Source of the DNA: CF-167 sp963695195
GTDB lineage: Bacteria; Chloroflexota; Limnocylindria; QHBO01
Length of the DNA: 64,000 nt
Assembly: GCA_963695195.1 (NCBI GenBank)
Contig: CAVOGE010000007.1
Span: 1,240,001-1,304,000, forward strand
Direction of reading: 5' to 3'
In this document: one piece after another, positions 7,994 to 15,812 of the stretch
How the letters are laid out: every line of letters starts with the position of its first letter
Numbering within the stretch: the stretch's first letter is position 1
Notes under the pieces: generated by a model
The model's input: only the letters and a program-made list of their open reading frames with translations
Told to the model about the DNA's origin: nothing
Database searches by the model: none
Translations under genes and position numbers: made by a program

Positions 7994-8185
7994 TCAGGCC
8001 TCCGACGCGGCGCACTCCTGGCACATCGACACATCGGGGATCGGCGGCTGCGGGGCGCCGGTCGCGCGAGGCAGAGTTCGTCCGCAGAGGGTCTGCTCGG
8101 TGTCGCGGGCGAGGTGAACCTTGGAGAACTGCCGGTCGGGCAGACGCCAGGTCACGTAGCGTCGGTCGTTCGTAGTCGCTGTCAT
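7994..8185 (-). CDS. Small zinc-binding-like protein, 63 residues
   Basis: Short protein with a conserved-looking plan: a Trp/Leu segment (YVTWRLPDRQFSKVHLA), TLCGRTLP, and a C-terminal MCQECAASEA. The single Cys of TLCGR plus CQEC could form a three-Cys metal site, with His in KVHLA as a fourth ligand. I know of no named family. The ATG at 8185 has AGGA 5 nt upstream (another ATG at 8191). It ends 29 nt before the SRAP start, suggesting co-transcription with the SRAP and kinase genes. Confidence 0.6.
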   Translation of the reverse strand: MTATTNDRRYVTWRLPDRQFSKVHLARDTEQTLCGRTLPRATGAPQPPIPDVSMCQECAASEA

Positions 8186-8313
8186 ATCCATCCTGGGCTG
8201 GGCTGGGCGGTCGCGCGGACCGCAGACGGGGTCCCATAGTTTGACGGAAAACCGCCGCATTTACAACCGCCCAGGCTTTGCGGCGACGACGAGCGCGGCC
8301 AGCCGGAGCGCGG

Positions 8314-8319
8314 CATCAT
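8314..8319 (+). promoter_or_regulatory. -10 box of a leaderless promoter, phosphofructokinase
   Basis: CATCAT, 6 nt before the ATG at 8326; weaker match to the consensus but at the usual distance. Confidence 0.35.
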
Positions 8320-8325
8320 GTGGGC

Positions 8326-9501
8326 ATGACACGCATCGGCATCCTTACCGGCGGAGGAGACGTACCGGGGCTCAATTCGATCATCAAGAGCGTCGTGTAC
8401 CGCTCCACTGAGCTCGGTTGGGACGTCCTCGGCATCCGGCGCGGCTGGAAGGGGCTCACCCACCTGCAGCAGGGCCCCGAGCTCGATGGCTACTCCACCT
8501 GGCCGCTCGACCGGCGAAACACGCGGACCATCGATCGGACCGGCGGAACGGTGCTGCACTCGTCGCGCACCAACCCGGCGCGGATGAAGGCCGACAACCT
8601 GCCGGACCACATTTCCGCGGATCGCCTGGCTGCCATGCAGACCGATGAGGGCCGCTACGACCTGACCCCGGTCGTGCTCGACAACATCGCTCACCTTGGC
8701 CTCACCCACCTGGTGGCCATCGGTGGCGACGACACGCTGGGCTATGCGGATCGCCTGGGCCGGGAAGGCGTGCCGCTGGTCGCCATCCCCAAGACGATGG
8801 ACAACGACGTGCAGGGGACCGAGTACTGCGTCGGCTTTTCGACCGCCATCACGCGGGCCAAGGAGCTGATCAACCGTCAGCGGACCACCCTGGGCAGCCA
8901 TGAGCGGATCGGCGTGTTTCGCATCTTCGGGCGCAACAGCGGCTACAGCGCCTGGTATGCGGCGTACGTCACCTCGAGCCGCTGCGTCATCCCCGAGGCG
9001 CCCTTCGCCATCGACCAGCTGGCCACGCTGCTCACCGAGGATCGCGCGGCCAACCCGAGCAGCTATGCGCTGGTGATCGCCTCGGAGGGAGCCATCTGGA
9101 CCGGCGCCTCGGTCCAGGAGGAGGGCGAGCCCGACGCCTACGGGCATCGGCGCAAGGTGGACGTTGGCGAGGCGCTGGCCGCGGAGCTGGGGGCGCGGAC
9201 GGGGATCGAGACGGTCCACTCCGACCTCACCTACGACCTGCGCAGCGGCGACCCGGACGCCCTCGACCAGATGGTGGCCAGCACCTTTGCGAACGTGGCC
9301 GTCGACCTGCTCGTCGACGGGGTCCACGGCCGCATGGTGGCGATTCGCGACGGCAAGTACGCGCACGCTCCGCTGCCGGATCCGGCACTGGGCGCTCGCC
9401 ACATCGACGTGCCGGCAATGTACGACACCGATCGTCTCCGCCCGCGCTACGCGGATCGCCTTGGGATGCCGCTCCTCCTCGGGGCATCGATCGGGTCCTA
9501 G
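8326..9501 (+). CDS. pfp: 6-phosphofructokinase, PPi-dependent type by signature
   Basis: 391-residue group-II PFK-like enzyme that phosphorylates fructose 6-phosphate at C1. It has the phosphate loop GGGDVPGLN (residues 9-17), GGDDT (133-137) and IPKTMDND (154-161). In this family the Asp in GGDD and the Lys in PKT mark use of pyrophosphate instead of ATP, where ATP enzymes have GGDGS and PGT. The PPi form works reversibly in glycolysis and gluconeogenesis. A long insert (about residues 240-300) distinguishes it from the 320-residue E. coli enzyme. An in-frame GC-rich extension upstream of ATG 8326 lacks family similarity. Confidence 0.88.
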   Translation: MTRIGILTGGGDVPGLNSIIKSVVYRSTELGWDVLGIRRGWKGLTHLQQGPELDGYSTWPLDRRNTRTIDRTGGTVLHSSRTNPARMKADNLPDHISADRLAAMQTDEGRYDLTPVVLDNIAHLGLTHLVAIGGDDTLGYADRLGREGVPLVAIPKTMDNDVQGTEYCVGFSTAITRAKELINRQRTTLGSHERIGVFRIFGRNSGYSAWYAAYVTSSRCVIPEAPFAIDQLATLLTEDRAANPSSYALVIASEGAIWTGASVQEEGEPDAYGHRRKVDVGEALAAELGARTGIETVHSDLTYDLRSGDPDALDQMVASTFANVAVDLLVDGVHGRMVAIRDGKYAHAPLPDPALGARHIDVPAMYDTDRLRPRYADRLGMPLLLGASIGS

Positions 9502-9713
9502 CGTCCCGCGCGCGGCCCGTTTGGCCGACCCGATTTGGGCCATTCGGCCCTGCCCTGCGTCGAGTTCTATCGGCCACGCTCTGGCGAACCGCATACCGGG
9601 CCGCGCTCCGCCAGCGCCACGATCAGATCCGAGGAGGCAACAGCCCCATGCACCCTGCTATCGGACCTCGGCACGTCGGCCACCCGTGCACCAAGGTCGA
9701 TGGGCAGTAGCCG

Positions 9714-10232
9714 ATGGTGGAGCACGACCGTCCGCGCTTGATCGACGACGACCGCGCAGGCGTCGCGCGCCTGGCGCTGTCGGTCCCCGCAGCCGTCATG
9801 CGTCGCCGTGCGGCGGCCGTGCTGGGCGCAGAGCGAGCGGCGTGGGCCGGTGCACCCCTCGAGGGCGCGGTGCACGCCGGGGAACGCGACCGGCATCTCC
9901 TGGACCTGGAGCTTCGGGTCATCGAGCACGCGCCGCGGATGGCGTTTCGGAAGGCGGCATACGTGGACCTGGGGCCACTCCGGGGAGGCGGGCGCGGTCC
10001 CCTCAGCATCGGCATCTCCTGGCGCGCCGCCGGGCTGGCGCCGCTCTTCCCGGTCTTCGCCGGGACCCTGAGCTGGGAGAACGGGGAGCTTCAGATCGTC
10101 GGCGCCTACGCACCCCCCGGCGGCGAGATCGGCCTGGTGGCCGACCGCCTCGTTCTCAACGTCGCGGCGCGTGGGACCGCTCGCTGGCTGCTCACGCGCA
10201 TCGCCTCGGTGATGCGAGGGGAGACGGTCTAG
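9714..10232 (+). CDS. Hypothetical protein, 172 residues
   Basis: I do not recognise the family. The N-terminal half is charged and helix-like (RAGVARLALSVPAAVMRRRAAAVLG). The C-terminal half is beta-like with Gly/Leu stretches (GPLSIGISWRAAGLAPLFPVFAGTLSWENGEL, described here by position 98-130) and ends in a helix (ARWLLTRIASVMRG). No signal peptide or membrane span is clear. An in-frame TAG just before the ATG at 9714 fixes the earliest start. The overall form recalls small SRPBCC-like lipid-binding proteins, but this is weak. It converges on the DUF5671 gene with 13 nt between stops. Confidence 0.6.
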   Translation: MVEHDRPRLIDDDRAGVARLALSVPAAVMRRRAAAVLGAERAAWAGAPLEGAVHAGERDRHLLDLELRVIEHAPRMAFRKAAYVDLGPLRGGGRGPLSIGISWRAAGLAPLFPVFAGTLSWENGELQIVGAYAPPGGEIGLVADRLVLNVAARGTARWLLTRIASVMRGETV

Positions 10233-10245
10233 CTCGGCGCCTCGA

Positions 10246-11901
10246 CTACTCCTCGAGCGTGAACCCCGGCGGGAGCACCTGTCGCAGGGCGCTCACCACC
10301 GCCTCCACGTCCGCATCCGGCGGCGCGAGCAGGACCAGCGCGCGGCGTTGGCGCTCCGCCACGGACGTGACGGGCGGCTCCGCCTCGCTTGCGGCACGCA
10401 ACGCCAGGTCGCGACGCAGGGCAAGCCCGTGGTACAGCGCCACGGCCCCGGCCGCCACCAGGGCACCGATCGGCATTGACAGTTCCAGGAACCCAGAACC
10501 GATGTCGGCTCCCAGGAGGCTGCCGAAGAGCCGGTACAGCACGTACGCCAGGCTGCCCAGGCTGATGATCACGCTCGCCGCGAGGATGACCAGCAGGAAG
10601 CTGCGGCGGATCGTCGAGGCCGCCTCGACCGCCGGGTCGGCACCGTGGCGCGCCTGGATCGGCCACCAGCGCCAGACCCAGACCGCGAGCCCGATGAGCG
10701 TGAACGGGACGAAGTTGGCGAGTTCGGCCCGCCAGAAGCCTGATCCTCCCAGCGTCCGCGATCCACCCACCGCGACGTCGATCAGCAGGCCAACGAGCCA
10801 GCCGCCGCCGACCGCCGCGAACGCCAGCCCAACGAGTGCGCCCGCATGCAGGTCGAGGCGGGTGGCGACGGCCTGGCGCGACGGATCGTCGGCCTCGAGC
10901 GCCTCCACGTGCATCCAGCGCTGGTGGAGCCACCATGCGACCGCCCATGGGACGGTACTCACCACCGCGACGGCGACCGTGCGCAGCAGATCAGTCGCAC
11001 CGAGGTTGGGGTCGATGGCGTCGGTCGCGCCCAGGACGGGGATCAGGACAGCCCGGACGGCTTCTGCAGTCAGGCGGACCACCGAGAAGGCGCCTGCGAG
11101 AATGACAGAGACAAAGAAGGCGAGACGCAGCCGAGCGGCGCGCTCGCTGGTCGCGCGCCAACCGGAGCTGGTGAGCAGCCTGCCCGCGTACCACCAGTGG
11201 CCGATCCAGGCGATCGCCCAGACTGCGAGAAGGCTAACTGTGTCGGCAAATGGATACGAGCGGTACTTGTCCACCTCGACGCCCGAATACGGCCACACCG
11301 TCTCGCCTCCATAGGCGGCCAGGTCGCCGAAGGCCTGCAGCGTGATCATCAGCCCCGTGAGCGTGGCGCCGTAGAAGTACACCCGCGGCAGCCAGGCGGC
11401 CGCGCCCTCAAGCGGACCCCGTGCCAGGTCCCGCCGCCGGATGGCCACGTGGTATCCCCACGCCGCTGCGGTGACCACCAGCGTCGCCAGGGAGCGGGTC
11501 GCGTCGGTGTAGCCGTAGTACTCGTCCGGTGGGCGCGGCAGGAAGCCGAGGACGAACTCGCGGACGAGGTCGCGGGCCGCGAAGGCGCCCACGCTGAGCA
11601 GTACGATCATCACCACGGTCAGGTAGAGCGCTCGAACGGTGGAGCCGCGTTCCTCCTCGGCATTCGGCCGCGCGGGGTCGAGGCCGCGCTCGGCGAACCA
11701 CCAGTGGATCAACCAGACGGGAAGGCCGACGCCGATAAGCGCGCCCGCCAGGCTCAGCTGCTCGCGTCGCCCACCGATACCCCCGCCGCCCACGCCGAGT
11801 GCGCTCAGGCCGACCTCCACCAGCGTGATCAGCCCGTAGACGAGGAAGCCGAGGGTGATCCCGCTCAACAGGTAGACGTACAGGCGCCGCACGGTCTGCA
11901 T
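10246..11901 (-). CDS. DUF5671-domain polytopic membrane protein
   Basis: 551 residues with about 13-15 hydrophobic segments arranged as repeated units. Each starts with a motif like RRLYVYLLSGITLGFLVYGL, followed by helices and a W-H-W-W/W-W-L-H-Q-R-W element (LIHWWFAERGLD, WLHQRWMHVEA). This repeating R-x-x-Y/F-x-x-x-x-S and WxxHWxxA plan is what I know as DUF5671. Function is unknown. A short soluble tail (about residues 510-551) ends the protein. The ATG at 11901 has AGGAG 7 nt upstream, which excludes a 28-residue low-complexity extension. It follows the lipoprotein-like gene at 11912 with a 10-nt gap, so they form an operon. Confidence 0.82.
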   Translation of the reverse strand: MQTVRRLYVYLLSGITLGFLVYGLITLVEVGLSALGVGGGGIGGRREQLSLAGALIGVGLPVWLIHWWFAERGLDPARPNAEEERGSTVRALYLTVVMIVLLSVGAFAARDLVREFVLGFLPRPPDEYYGYTDATRSLATLVVTAAAWGYHVAIRRRDLARGPLEGAAAWLPRVYFYGATLTGLMITLQAFGDLAAYGGETVWPYSGVEVDKYRSYPFADTVSLLAVWAIAWIGHWWYAGRLLTSSGWRATSERAARLRLAFFVSVILAGAFSVVRLTAEAVRAVLIPVLGATDAIDPNLGATDLLRTVAVAVVSTVPWAVAWWLHQRWMHVEALEADDPSRQAVATRLDLHAGALVGLAFAAVGGGWLVGLLIDVAVGGSRTLGGSGFWRAELANFVPFTLIGLAVWVWRWWPIQARHGADPAVEAASTIRRSFLLVILAASVIISLGSLAYVLYRLFGSLLGADIGSGFLELSMPIGALVAAGAVALYHGLALRRDLALRAASEAEPPVTSVAERQRRALVLLAPPDADVEAVVSALRQVLPPGFTLEE

Positions 11902-11911
11902 CGGAGTACTC

Positions 11912-12400
11912 CTACTTTGGATTGTCGATGTAGGTCGGGTCGAGCCAGATGAGCAACTCGTCAATCCGCCAGCCGTCGGCGTCACGAACCATCGGCAGGT
12001 ATCGCATTGAACGACTCACGTTCTGATTGAGACCGTCGCCGTACAGCTCCTCCACAGTCACGGGCACAACAGTCCGATCCCCTTGGGACGAGGCGTCGCC
12101 GATGGAGATGCGCCGCTCCGGCCCGTTGGGAGGCATGCCGTAGGCCAGGAATTCATCGGCCGCGCGCTGGTAGTCCTCCAGGGAGGTCGTTGCGCGGACG
12201 CGTTCGCTGAGGAAGGCGTATGCGGTCGGGATGTCGCGATCGTTCCAGGCGCCGACGTAGCCCTGCACGGCGGCCTCCGCAGAATCGGGCGGGAACTCCT
12301 GCGGCTTGGGATCGCCGGCCACGAGCACGACCACCACGGTCACGGCCACGAGCGTGAGGACGCCGCCCACGATGGCGAGCAACGATCGGTTCGATGACAT
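11912..12400 (-). CDS. Membrane-anchored NTF2-like protein
   Basis: 162 residues. A single N-terminal helix (LLAIVGGVLTLVAVTVVVVLV, residues 7-27) anchors an outside domain starting at EAAVQGYVGAWNDRDIPTAY. That is the usual first helix of NTF2/SnoaL-like and DUF4878-type domains (A-x-x-Y-x-x-A-x-x-x-x-D). The domain ends DADGWRIDELLIW, again typical (DGxWKI). It may bind a small ligand or serve as a scaffold; no catalytic residues are evident. It lies upstream of the DUF5671 gene in the same transcript. Confidence 0.75.
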   Translation of the reverse strand: MSSNRSLLAIVGGVLTLVAVTVVVVLVAGDPKPQEFPPDSAEAAVQGYVGAWNDRDIPTAYAFLSERVRATTSLEDYQRAADEFLAYGMPPNGPERRISIGDASSQGDRTVVPVTVEELYGDGLNQNVSRSMRYLPMVRDADGWRIDELLIWLDPTYIDNPK

Positions 12401-12406
12401 GCCGCC

Positions 12407-12412
12407 AGCCTA
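12407..12412 (-). promoter_or_regulatory. -10 box of a leaderless promoter, NTF2-like/DUF5671 operon
   Basis: TAGGCT on the minus strand, 6 nt before the ATG at 12400. Confidence 0.5.
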
Positions 12413-12434
12413 CATTCGGTGCACTGCGGTAGAA

Positions 12435-13184
12435 CTACGGGAGGTCGCGACGGGCCCGATCCTGCCCGCACGCGGCCACGAACGCGGACCACAGCCGCTC
12501 GAGGACGGGGGGTGACGATTCGGTGCGCTCCGGGTGACACTGCACGCCGATCAGCCAGCGATCGGGATCGACCGATTCCACGGCTTCGACGAGCAGCCCT
12601 GCGTCGGGATGGGGCGCGGTCGCGGCGATTCGAAGGCCCGGAGCCAACCGATCCGGCGTCACCGCCTGGTGGTGGTAGCTGTTGACCTCAACGCCGTCCG
12701 ACTCGCCGACGATCATGGCGAACCGCGTTCCGGGCACCAGGCCGAGCGGATGGCGGGTTACCTCCGGCGACGGATACGGCTGGCTCTCATGGCCCTCGAG
12801 GTGCTGCACAAGCGACCCCCCCGACAGAACGTTGAGCATCTGCATGCCGCGACAGATCCCGAGCACCGGCACGCCCGCATCGGTCGCCGCCCGGTACGCC
12901 TCCGCCTCGAGCGCGTCGCGCCCGACCTCAACCCCGCGGCTGCCGCCCAGGTGCTCCCCGTAGCGGGCGGGATCCAGGTCCGCGCCTCCGGTGAGCAGCA
13001 GGCCGTCCATCGAACCGAATGCCGCGCGGCGGTGCTCGTGGGGTGCGCCCTCGTCGAGGGGCACGGGGATCGCTCCGGCGCGTTCCAGCGCCTCGGCGTA
13101 GCGCCCATTCTTCAGGCGTGCCAGATCGGCATCTGCGACACGCGTCGGATCCGCCACGGTGAGGACGATTCGCGGGGGATCCAT
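12435..13184 (-). CDS. Gamma-glutamyl-gamma-aminobutyrate hydrolase-like class I amidotransferase (peptidase C26)
   Basis: 249-residue glutamine-amidotransferase-fold hydrolase of the PuuD family, which splits gamma-glutamyl compounds such as gamma-Glu-GABA. It has GLLLTGGADLDPARYGE, the nucleophile elbow GICRGMQMLNV, VNSYHHQAV and VQCHPERT with the His/Glu of the catalytic triad. All three catalytic residues are present. Starts at 13184 or 13193 are both possible; I chose 13184 because a -10 box lies 7 nt upstream and the family begins close to PPRIVLT. It is divergent from padR, whose promoter is at 13224-13252. Confidence 0.9.
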   Translation of the reverse strand: MDPPRIVLTVADPTRVADADLARLKNGRYAEALERAGAIPVPLDEGAPHEHRRAAFGSMDGLLLTGGADLDPARYGEHLGGSRGVEVGRDALEAEAYRAATDAGVPVLGICRGMQMLNVLSGGSLVQHLEGHESQPYPSPEVTRHPLGLVPGTRFAMIVGESDGVEVNSYHHQAVTPDRLAPGLRIAATAPHPDAGLLVEAVESVDPDRWLIGVQCHPERTESSPPVLERLWSAFVAACGQDRARRDLP

Positions 13185-13191
13185 CGAGGCC

Positions 13192-13197
13192 ATCCTA
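13192..13197 (-). promoter_or_regulatory. -10 box of a leaderless promoter, C26 peptidase
   Basis: TAGGAT on the minus strand, 7 nt before the ATG at 13184. Confidence 0.45.
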
Positions 13198-13223
13198 CGC
13201 CCGCCGCATCCAGCGGCATGCCC

Positions 13224-13252
13224 TTGACAGACGGTCGCATCGCAGCGCATAG
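13224..13252 (+). promoter_or_regulatory. padR promoter
   Basis: A perfect -35 TTGACA (13224-13229), a 17-nt spacer and a weak -10 GCATAG (13247-13252). The start point would fall at about 13259, directly against the operator at 13261-13287. Confidence 0.6.
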
Positions 13253-13260
13253 TTCGACCA

Positions 13261-13287
13261 CCGCTATAGCGAGTCACGCTATAGCGG
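13261..13287 (+). promoter_or_regulatory. PadR operator, perfect inverted repeat
   Basis: CCGCTATAGCG, 5-nt spacer AGTCA, then CGCTATAGCGG: two fully complementary 11-nt arms, each holding the palindrome GCTATAGC. It lies between the padR promoter and its ATG (13308), the expected place for autorepression. Confidence 0.75.
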
Positions 13288-13307
13288 TGATCGAGCGAGG
13301 ACCCAAC

Positions 13308-13634
13308 ATGAGCGATGAGCCGGACACCGATCTGGGCAGGTTTGCCGAGCCGGCGCTGCTCGTGCTGACCAGCCTCGCGGCGGGAGCCAAGCACGGCTAC
13401 GCGATCATGGGCGATATCGCCGACTTCAGCGGCACAGCCATCGGCCCTGGCACGCTCTACGCCGTGCTCGCCCGCCTGGAGCGACGCGGACTCATCGAGC
13501 CACTCCCCGAGCAAGAGCGACGGCGACCGTACCGCCTCACCATGGCGGGGGAAGCGTCGCTTGCCTCGCAGTTGACCGAGATCCGCCAGTTCGCATCGGT
13601 GGGGCTTGCCCGCCTGGACGGTTCGACAGGCTGA
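13308..13634 (+). CDS. PadR-family transcriptional repressor
   Basis: 108-residue winged-helix regulator. It begins with a short acidic lead (MSDEPDTDLGRFAEPA). The PadR core follows: LLVLTSLAAGAKHGYAIMGDI, GTAIGPGTLYAVLARLERRGLIEPL and RRRPYRLTMAGEASL, the last being the wing. The short C-terminal helix is typical of the PadR_2 subgroup. Such genes commonly sit upstream of a membrane protein that they control together with themselves, as here (next gene 12 nt downstream). GAGG precedes the ATG by 7 nt. The inverted repeat at 13261-13287 is the likely operator. Confidence 0.93.
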   Translation: MSDEPDTDLGRFAEPALLVLTSLAAGAKHGYAIMGDIADFSGTAIGPGTLYAVLARLERRGLIEPLPEQERRRPYRLTMAGEASLASQLTEIRQFASVGLARLDGSTG

Positions 13635-13646
13635 ACGGACAGACCG

Positions 13647-13869
13647 ATGCAGGCACCTGCCACCGCCACCCGACTCGTCCTGCGCGCCTACCCGCGCGCC
13701 TGGCGGCAGCGCTACGGGCCTGAGATGCGCTCGCTGGTCACCGATCGGCGCCCCGGCTGGATTCGACCTGCTCGACCTGATCGGTGGCGCGCTCGATGCG
13801 CGCTTCCATCCACGGCTGGCGGTGCCTCGCCGCGTGCTGGTGACGGCCGCCGGTGCGCCGATGCTGCAG
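13647..13869 (+). pseudogene. Frameshifted PadR-associated protein (RAYPRAWR motif)
   Basis: Starts at ATG 13647, 12 nt after padR. The opening RLVLRAYPRAWRQRYGPEMRSLV is the N-terminal motif of proteins usually found beside padR (given here in part: RAYPRAWRQRYGPEM). The reading frame then breaks: the expected continuation FDLLDLIGGALDARFHP is in the next frame. Removing one C from the run CCCC at 13751-13754 joins them as TDRRPAGFDLLDL. After ARFHPRL the family match fades, and no stop occurs before the Rieske gene, so the gene is either fused to it or truncated. Assembly error is equally possible. Confidence 0.65.
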
Positions 13870-14512
13870 ATGGCAACGCCGAGTCCCGTTCAGGCGTCGT
13901 ACGGTGTCGTCAGCGGGCCGCCCATCAGGCAGCTCAGCCGGCGGAACTTCATGCGCCGGGCGCTGGGTCTCGGGTGCAACCCTGCTGTCGATCGAGTTCC
14001 TGGGCGGGATGGTGGCCTTCCTCTGGCCGCAGATCCGGGGCGGCATCGGCTCGAAGTTTCGCGTCGGCACCATCGCCGAGATCCTCGAGAAGCAGCCGTC
14101 CTTCGCGAACGGGTGGCCGTTCGCGGTCGGGGCCGCGCGATCGTTCCTGATCAACGTGCCCGCCGCGAAGCAGCTGGCCCTGGGGCAGGACGCATCGGTC
14201 CTGGATCCCGGCGCCGACCAGTTGCTGGCCCTGTGGCGAAAGTGTCCGCACCTCGGTTGCCAGGTGCCCGCGCTGTGCGACGAGCTGAAGCGATTCACCT
14301 GCCTCTGCCACGGGAGCACCTACAACATCATCGGCGAGAAGCTCAAGGAGGGCCCGGCCGCGCGGGGGATGGACCGATTCGCGGTACTCATCGACGACGA
14401 GGGGGTCGTCATCATCGACAGCTCGCAGATCACCGCCGGCGCGCTCGACCGGCAGGACGCGGAGGCCCTGGCCTTCGTTGATGCTGCCCCCTACGACGTC
14501 AAGTGTCGGTGA
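13870..14512 (+). pseudogene. Rieske [2Fe-2S] protein, frameshifted in the signal region
   Basis: A Rieske iron-sulfur protein, the electron-transfer subunit of a quinol oxidoreductase. The cluster motifs are intact: CPHLGC and, 15 residues on, CLCHGS, giving two Cys and two His ligands. It is preceded by a Tat-like or anchor N-terminus SRRNFMRRALGLGATLLSIEFLGG. That N-terminus spans a frameshift: SRRNFMRRALGLG is in one frame and ATLLSIEFLGG onward in the next. Deleting one G from GGG at 13972-13974 repairs it. Start may be ATG 13861 or 13870. No cytochrome b gene lies next to it. Status as pseudogene versus sequencing error is open. Confidence 0.75.
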
Positions 14513-14521
14513 GGGACTGCG

Positions 14522-15712
14522 CTAGACGACGTTGACCTCGCGGAGGGGCTCGTTGCGGTCGATGCGCTCGTACCCCAGCGGCCGCATGTCGAGCGTCTCG
14601 TAGTTGCCGGTGGCGATCCACTCGGCCAGCGCTCGTCCCGCGGCGGGAGCCTGCTGCAGGCCGTGCCCGGAGAAGCCGTTGGCGAACAGGAAGTTGGTCA
14701 CCTGCGGATGGGGACCGATCACCGCGTTGTGATCGAGCGTGTTGACCTCGTAGTGGCCGGCCCAGGCGTCGAGCAGACGGACCGACTCGAAGGCGGGGAC
14801 GCGGTGGGCCATCCCCGGCCAGACGACATCCTCGAACCAGGTCCGGTCAACGTCGAGTTCGAGCGTCTGGGGGTCAGCCTGATCGCCGCGCGGTGAGGCG
14901 CCGGCAATGTAGTTCGGCCCTTCCGGCCGGAAGTAGACACCCGACGGGTCGATCACCAGCGGCGATCCCTCGACACGGGTGCGGCAATCGAAATGGAAGA
15001 CCATTCGCTTGCGCGATTCGACCGGCAGGCGCAACCCGGCCATGGCGGCGACCATCCCCGCCCTCGGTCCGGCCGCGTTGACCACCCAGTCCGCGGCGAT
15101 CCGGCGACCATCGGTCATGCGGACTCCGGTGGCCCGGTCGCCGTTGCGCTCGACCTCGGTGACTTCGCCGGCCAGGTACTCCACGCCGACCAACCGCGCT
15201 TTGCGGCGAAACGCCTGCAGAAGCGCGTAGGCATCGAACCAGCCCTCGTCCGCGAGGCCCAGTGAGCCGGCCGCCAGGTCGTCGACCCGCAGCCATGGGA
15301 AGCGGGCGACCAGTTCGGCGGGGGAGAGCAGCGCCACGGGCACGTCGTGGGCGCGCTGGATCGCGTGATTCGATTCCAGGATCGGCAGGCCCGCAGGCGT
15401 CGCGAGGAAGAGGTAGCCGCCCTCCACGAAGTCGATCTCCGGGTCCGCCTGTCCGGGCACGCCGAGCCAGTCGCCCAGGTGCTTGATCAGGTCGACGCCG
15501 AAGCGGCTGATCTCGATGTTCAGCGGCGTGCTGAACTGGAGACGGATCGAGGCGGCGGAGAGTGTGGTTGAGGCGGTGCGGTAGGTGAGGTCGCGCTCGA
15601 TGACCACGATCCTGCCGGTCCAGTCGGGGCGCTGGGCAAGAAAGGTGGCGACCGAACTGCCGACGATGGCGCCACCGATGATGACGACGTCGGCGCGGTC
15701 AGGTGGGTCCAC
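14522..15712 (-). CDS. FAD-dependent oxidoreductase (DAO family)
   Basis: 396-residue flavoenzyme of the D-amino-acid oxidase/glycine oxidase/sarcosine oxidase superfamily. The dinucleotide motif is VVIIGGAIVGSSVA (near residues 9-22), followed by VVIERD. The flavin-contact sequence is SAASIRLQFSTPLN, and the C-terminal FAD motif is NGFSGHGLQQAPAAGRALAEWI. The substrate is a secondary or primary amine but is not deducible. The GTG at 15712 is chosen because a -10 box lies 6 nt upstream; more upstream frame is low in family similarity. It is divergent from the receiver/oxidoreductase fusion gene. Confidence 0.88.
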   Translation of the reverse strand: MDPPDRADVVIIGGAIVGSSVATFLAQRPDWTGRIVVIERDLTYRTASTTLSAASIRLQFSTPLNIEISRFGVDLIKHLGDWLGVPGQADPEIDFVEGGYLFLATPAGLPILESNHAIQRAHDVPVALLSPAELVARFPWLRVDDLAAGSLGLADEGWFDAYALLQAFRRKARLVGVEYLAGEVTEVERNGDRATGVRMTDGRRIAADWVVNAAGPRAGMVAAMAGLRLPVESRKRMVFHFDCRTRVEGSPLVIDPSGVYFRPEGPNYIAGASPRGDQADPQTLELDVDRTWFEDVVWPGMAHRVPAFESVRLLDAWAGHYEVNTLDHNAVIGPHPQVTNFLFANGFSGHGLQQAPAAGRALAEWIATGNYETLDMRPLGYERIDRNEPLREVNVV

Positions 15713-15718
15713 GGGGCG

Positions 15719-15724
15719 ATGGTA
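15719..15724 (-). promoter_or_regulatory. -10 box of a leaderless promoter, FAD oxidoreductase
   Basis: TACCAT on the minus strand, 6 nt before the GTG at 15712. Confidence 0.5.
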
Positions 15725-15796
15725 TCGGTTCACCCCGTCCCCGGGGCGGGGCTTTGCCGCGACGAAATCGGTCTGTCCGGGCGCACCGCCAAGGCC

Positions 15797-15802
15797 TACA
15801 CT
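15797..15802 (+). promoter_or_regulatory. -10 box, receiver/oxidoreductase fusion gene
   Basis: TACACT, 10 nt before the ATG at 15813, and no ribosome binding site between. Leaderless or near-leaderless start. Confidence 0.45.
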
Positions 15803-15812
15803 GCGACTCCCC

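Noticed and set aside
8240..8268. TTGACG and TTTACA near 8241-8266 as a plus-strand promoter for PFK
   Set aside because: Spacing is 14-15 nt, too short, and the CATCAT box near the ATG explains the start better.
9164..11314. A 716-codon open frame on the plus strand across the end of the PFK gene and antisense to the DUF5671 gene
   Set aside because: Arg/Ser/Pro-rich composition, no motif, and it covers two genes with clear families. Typical GC-rich shadow frame.
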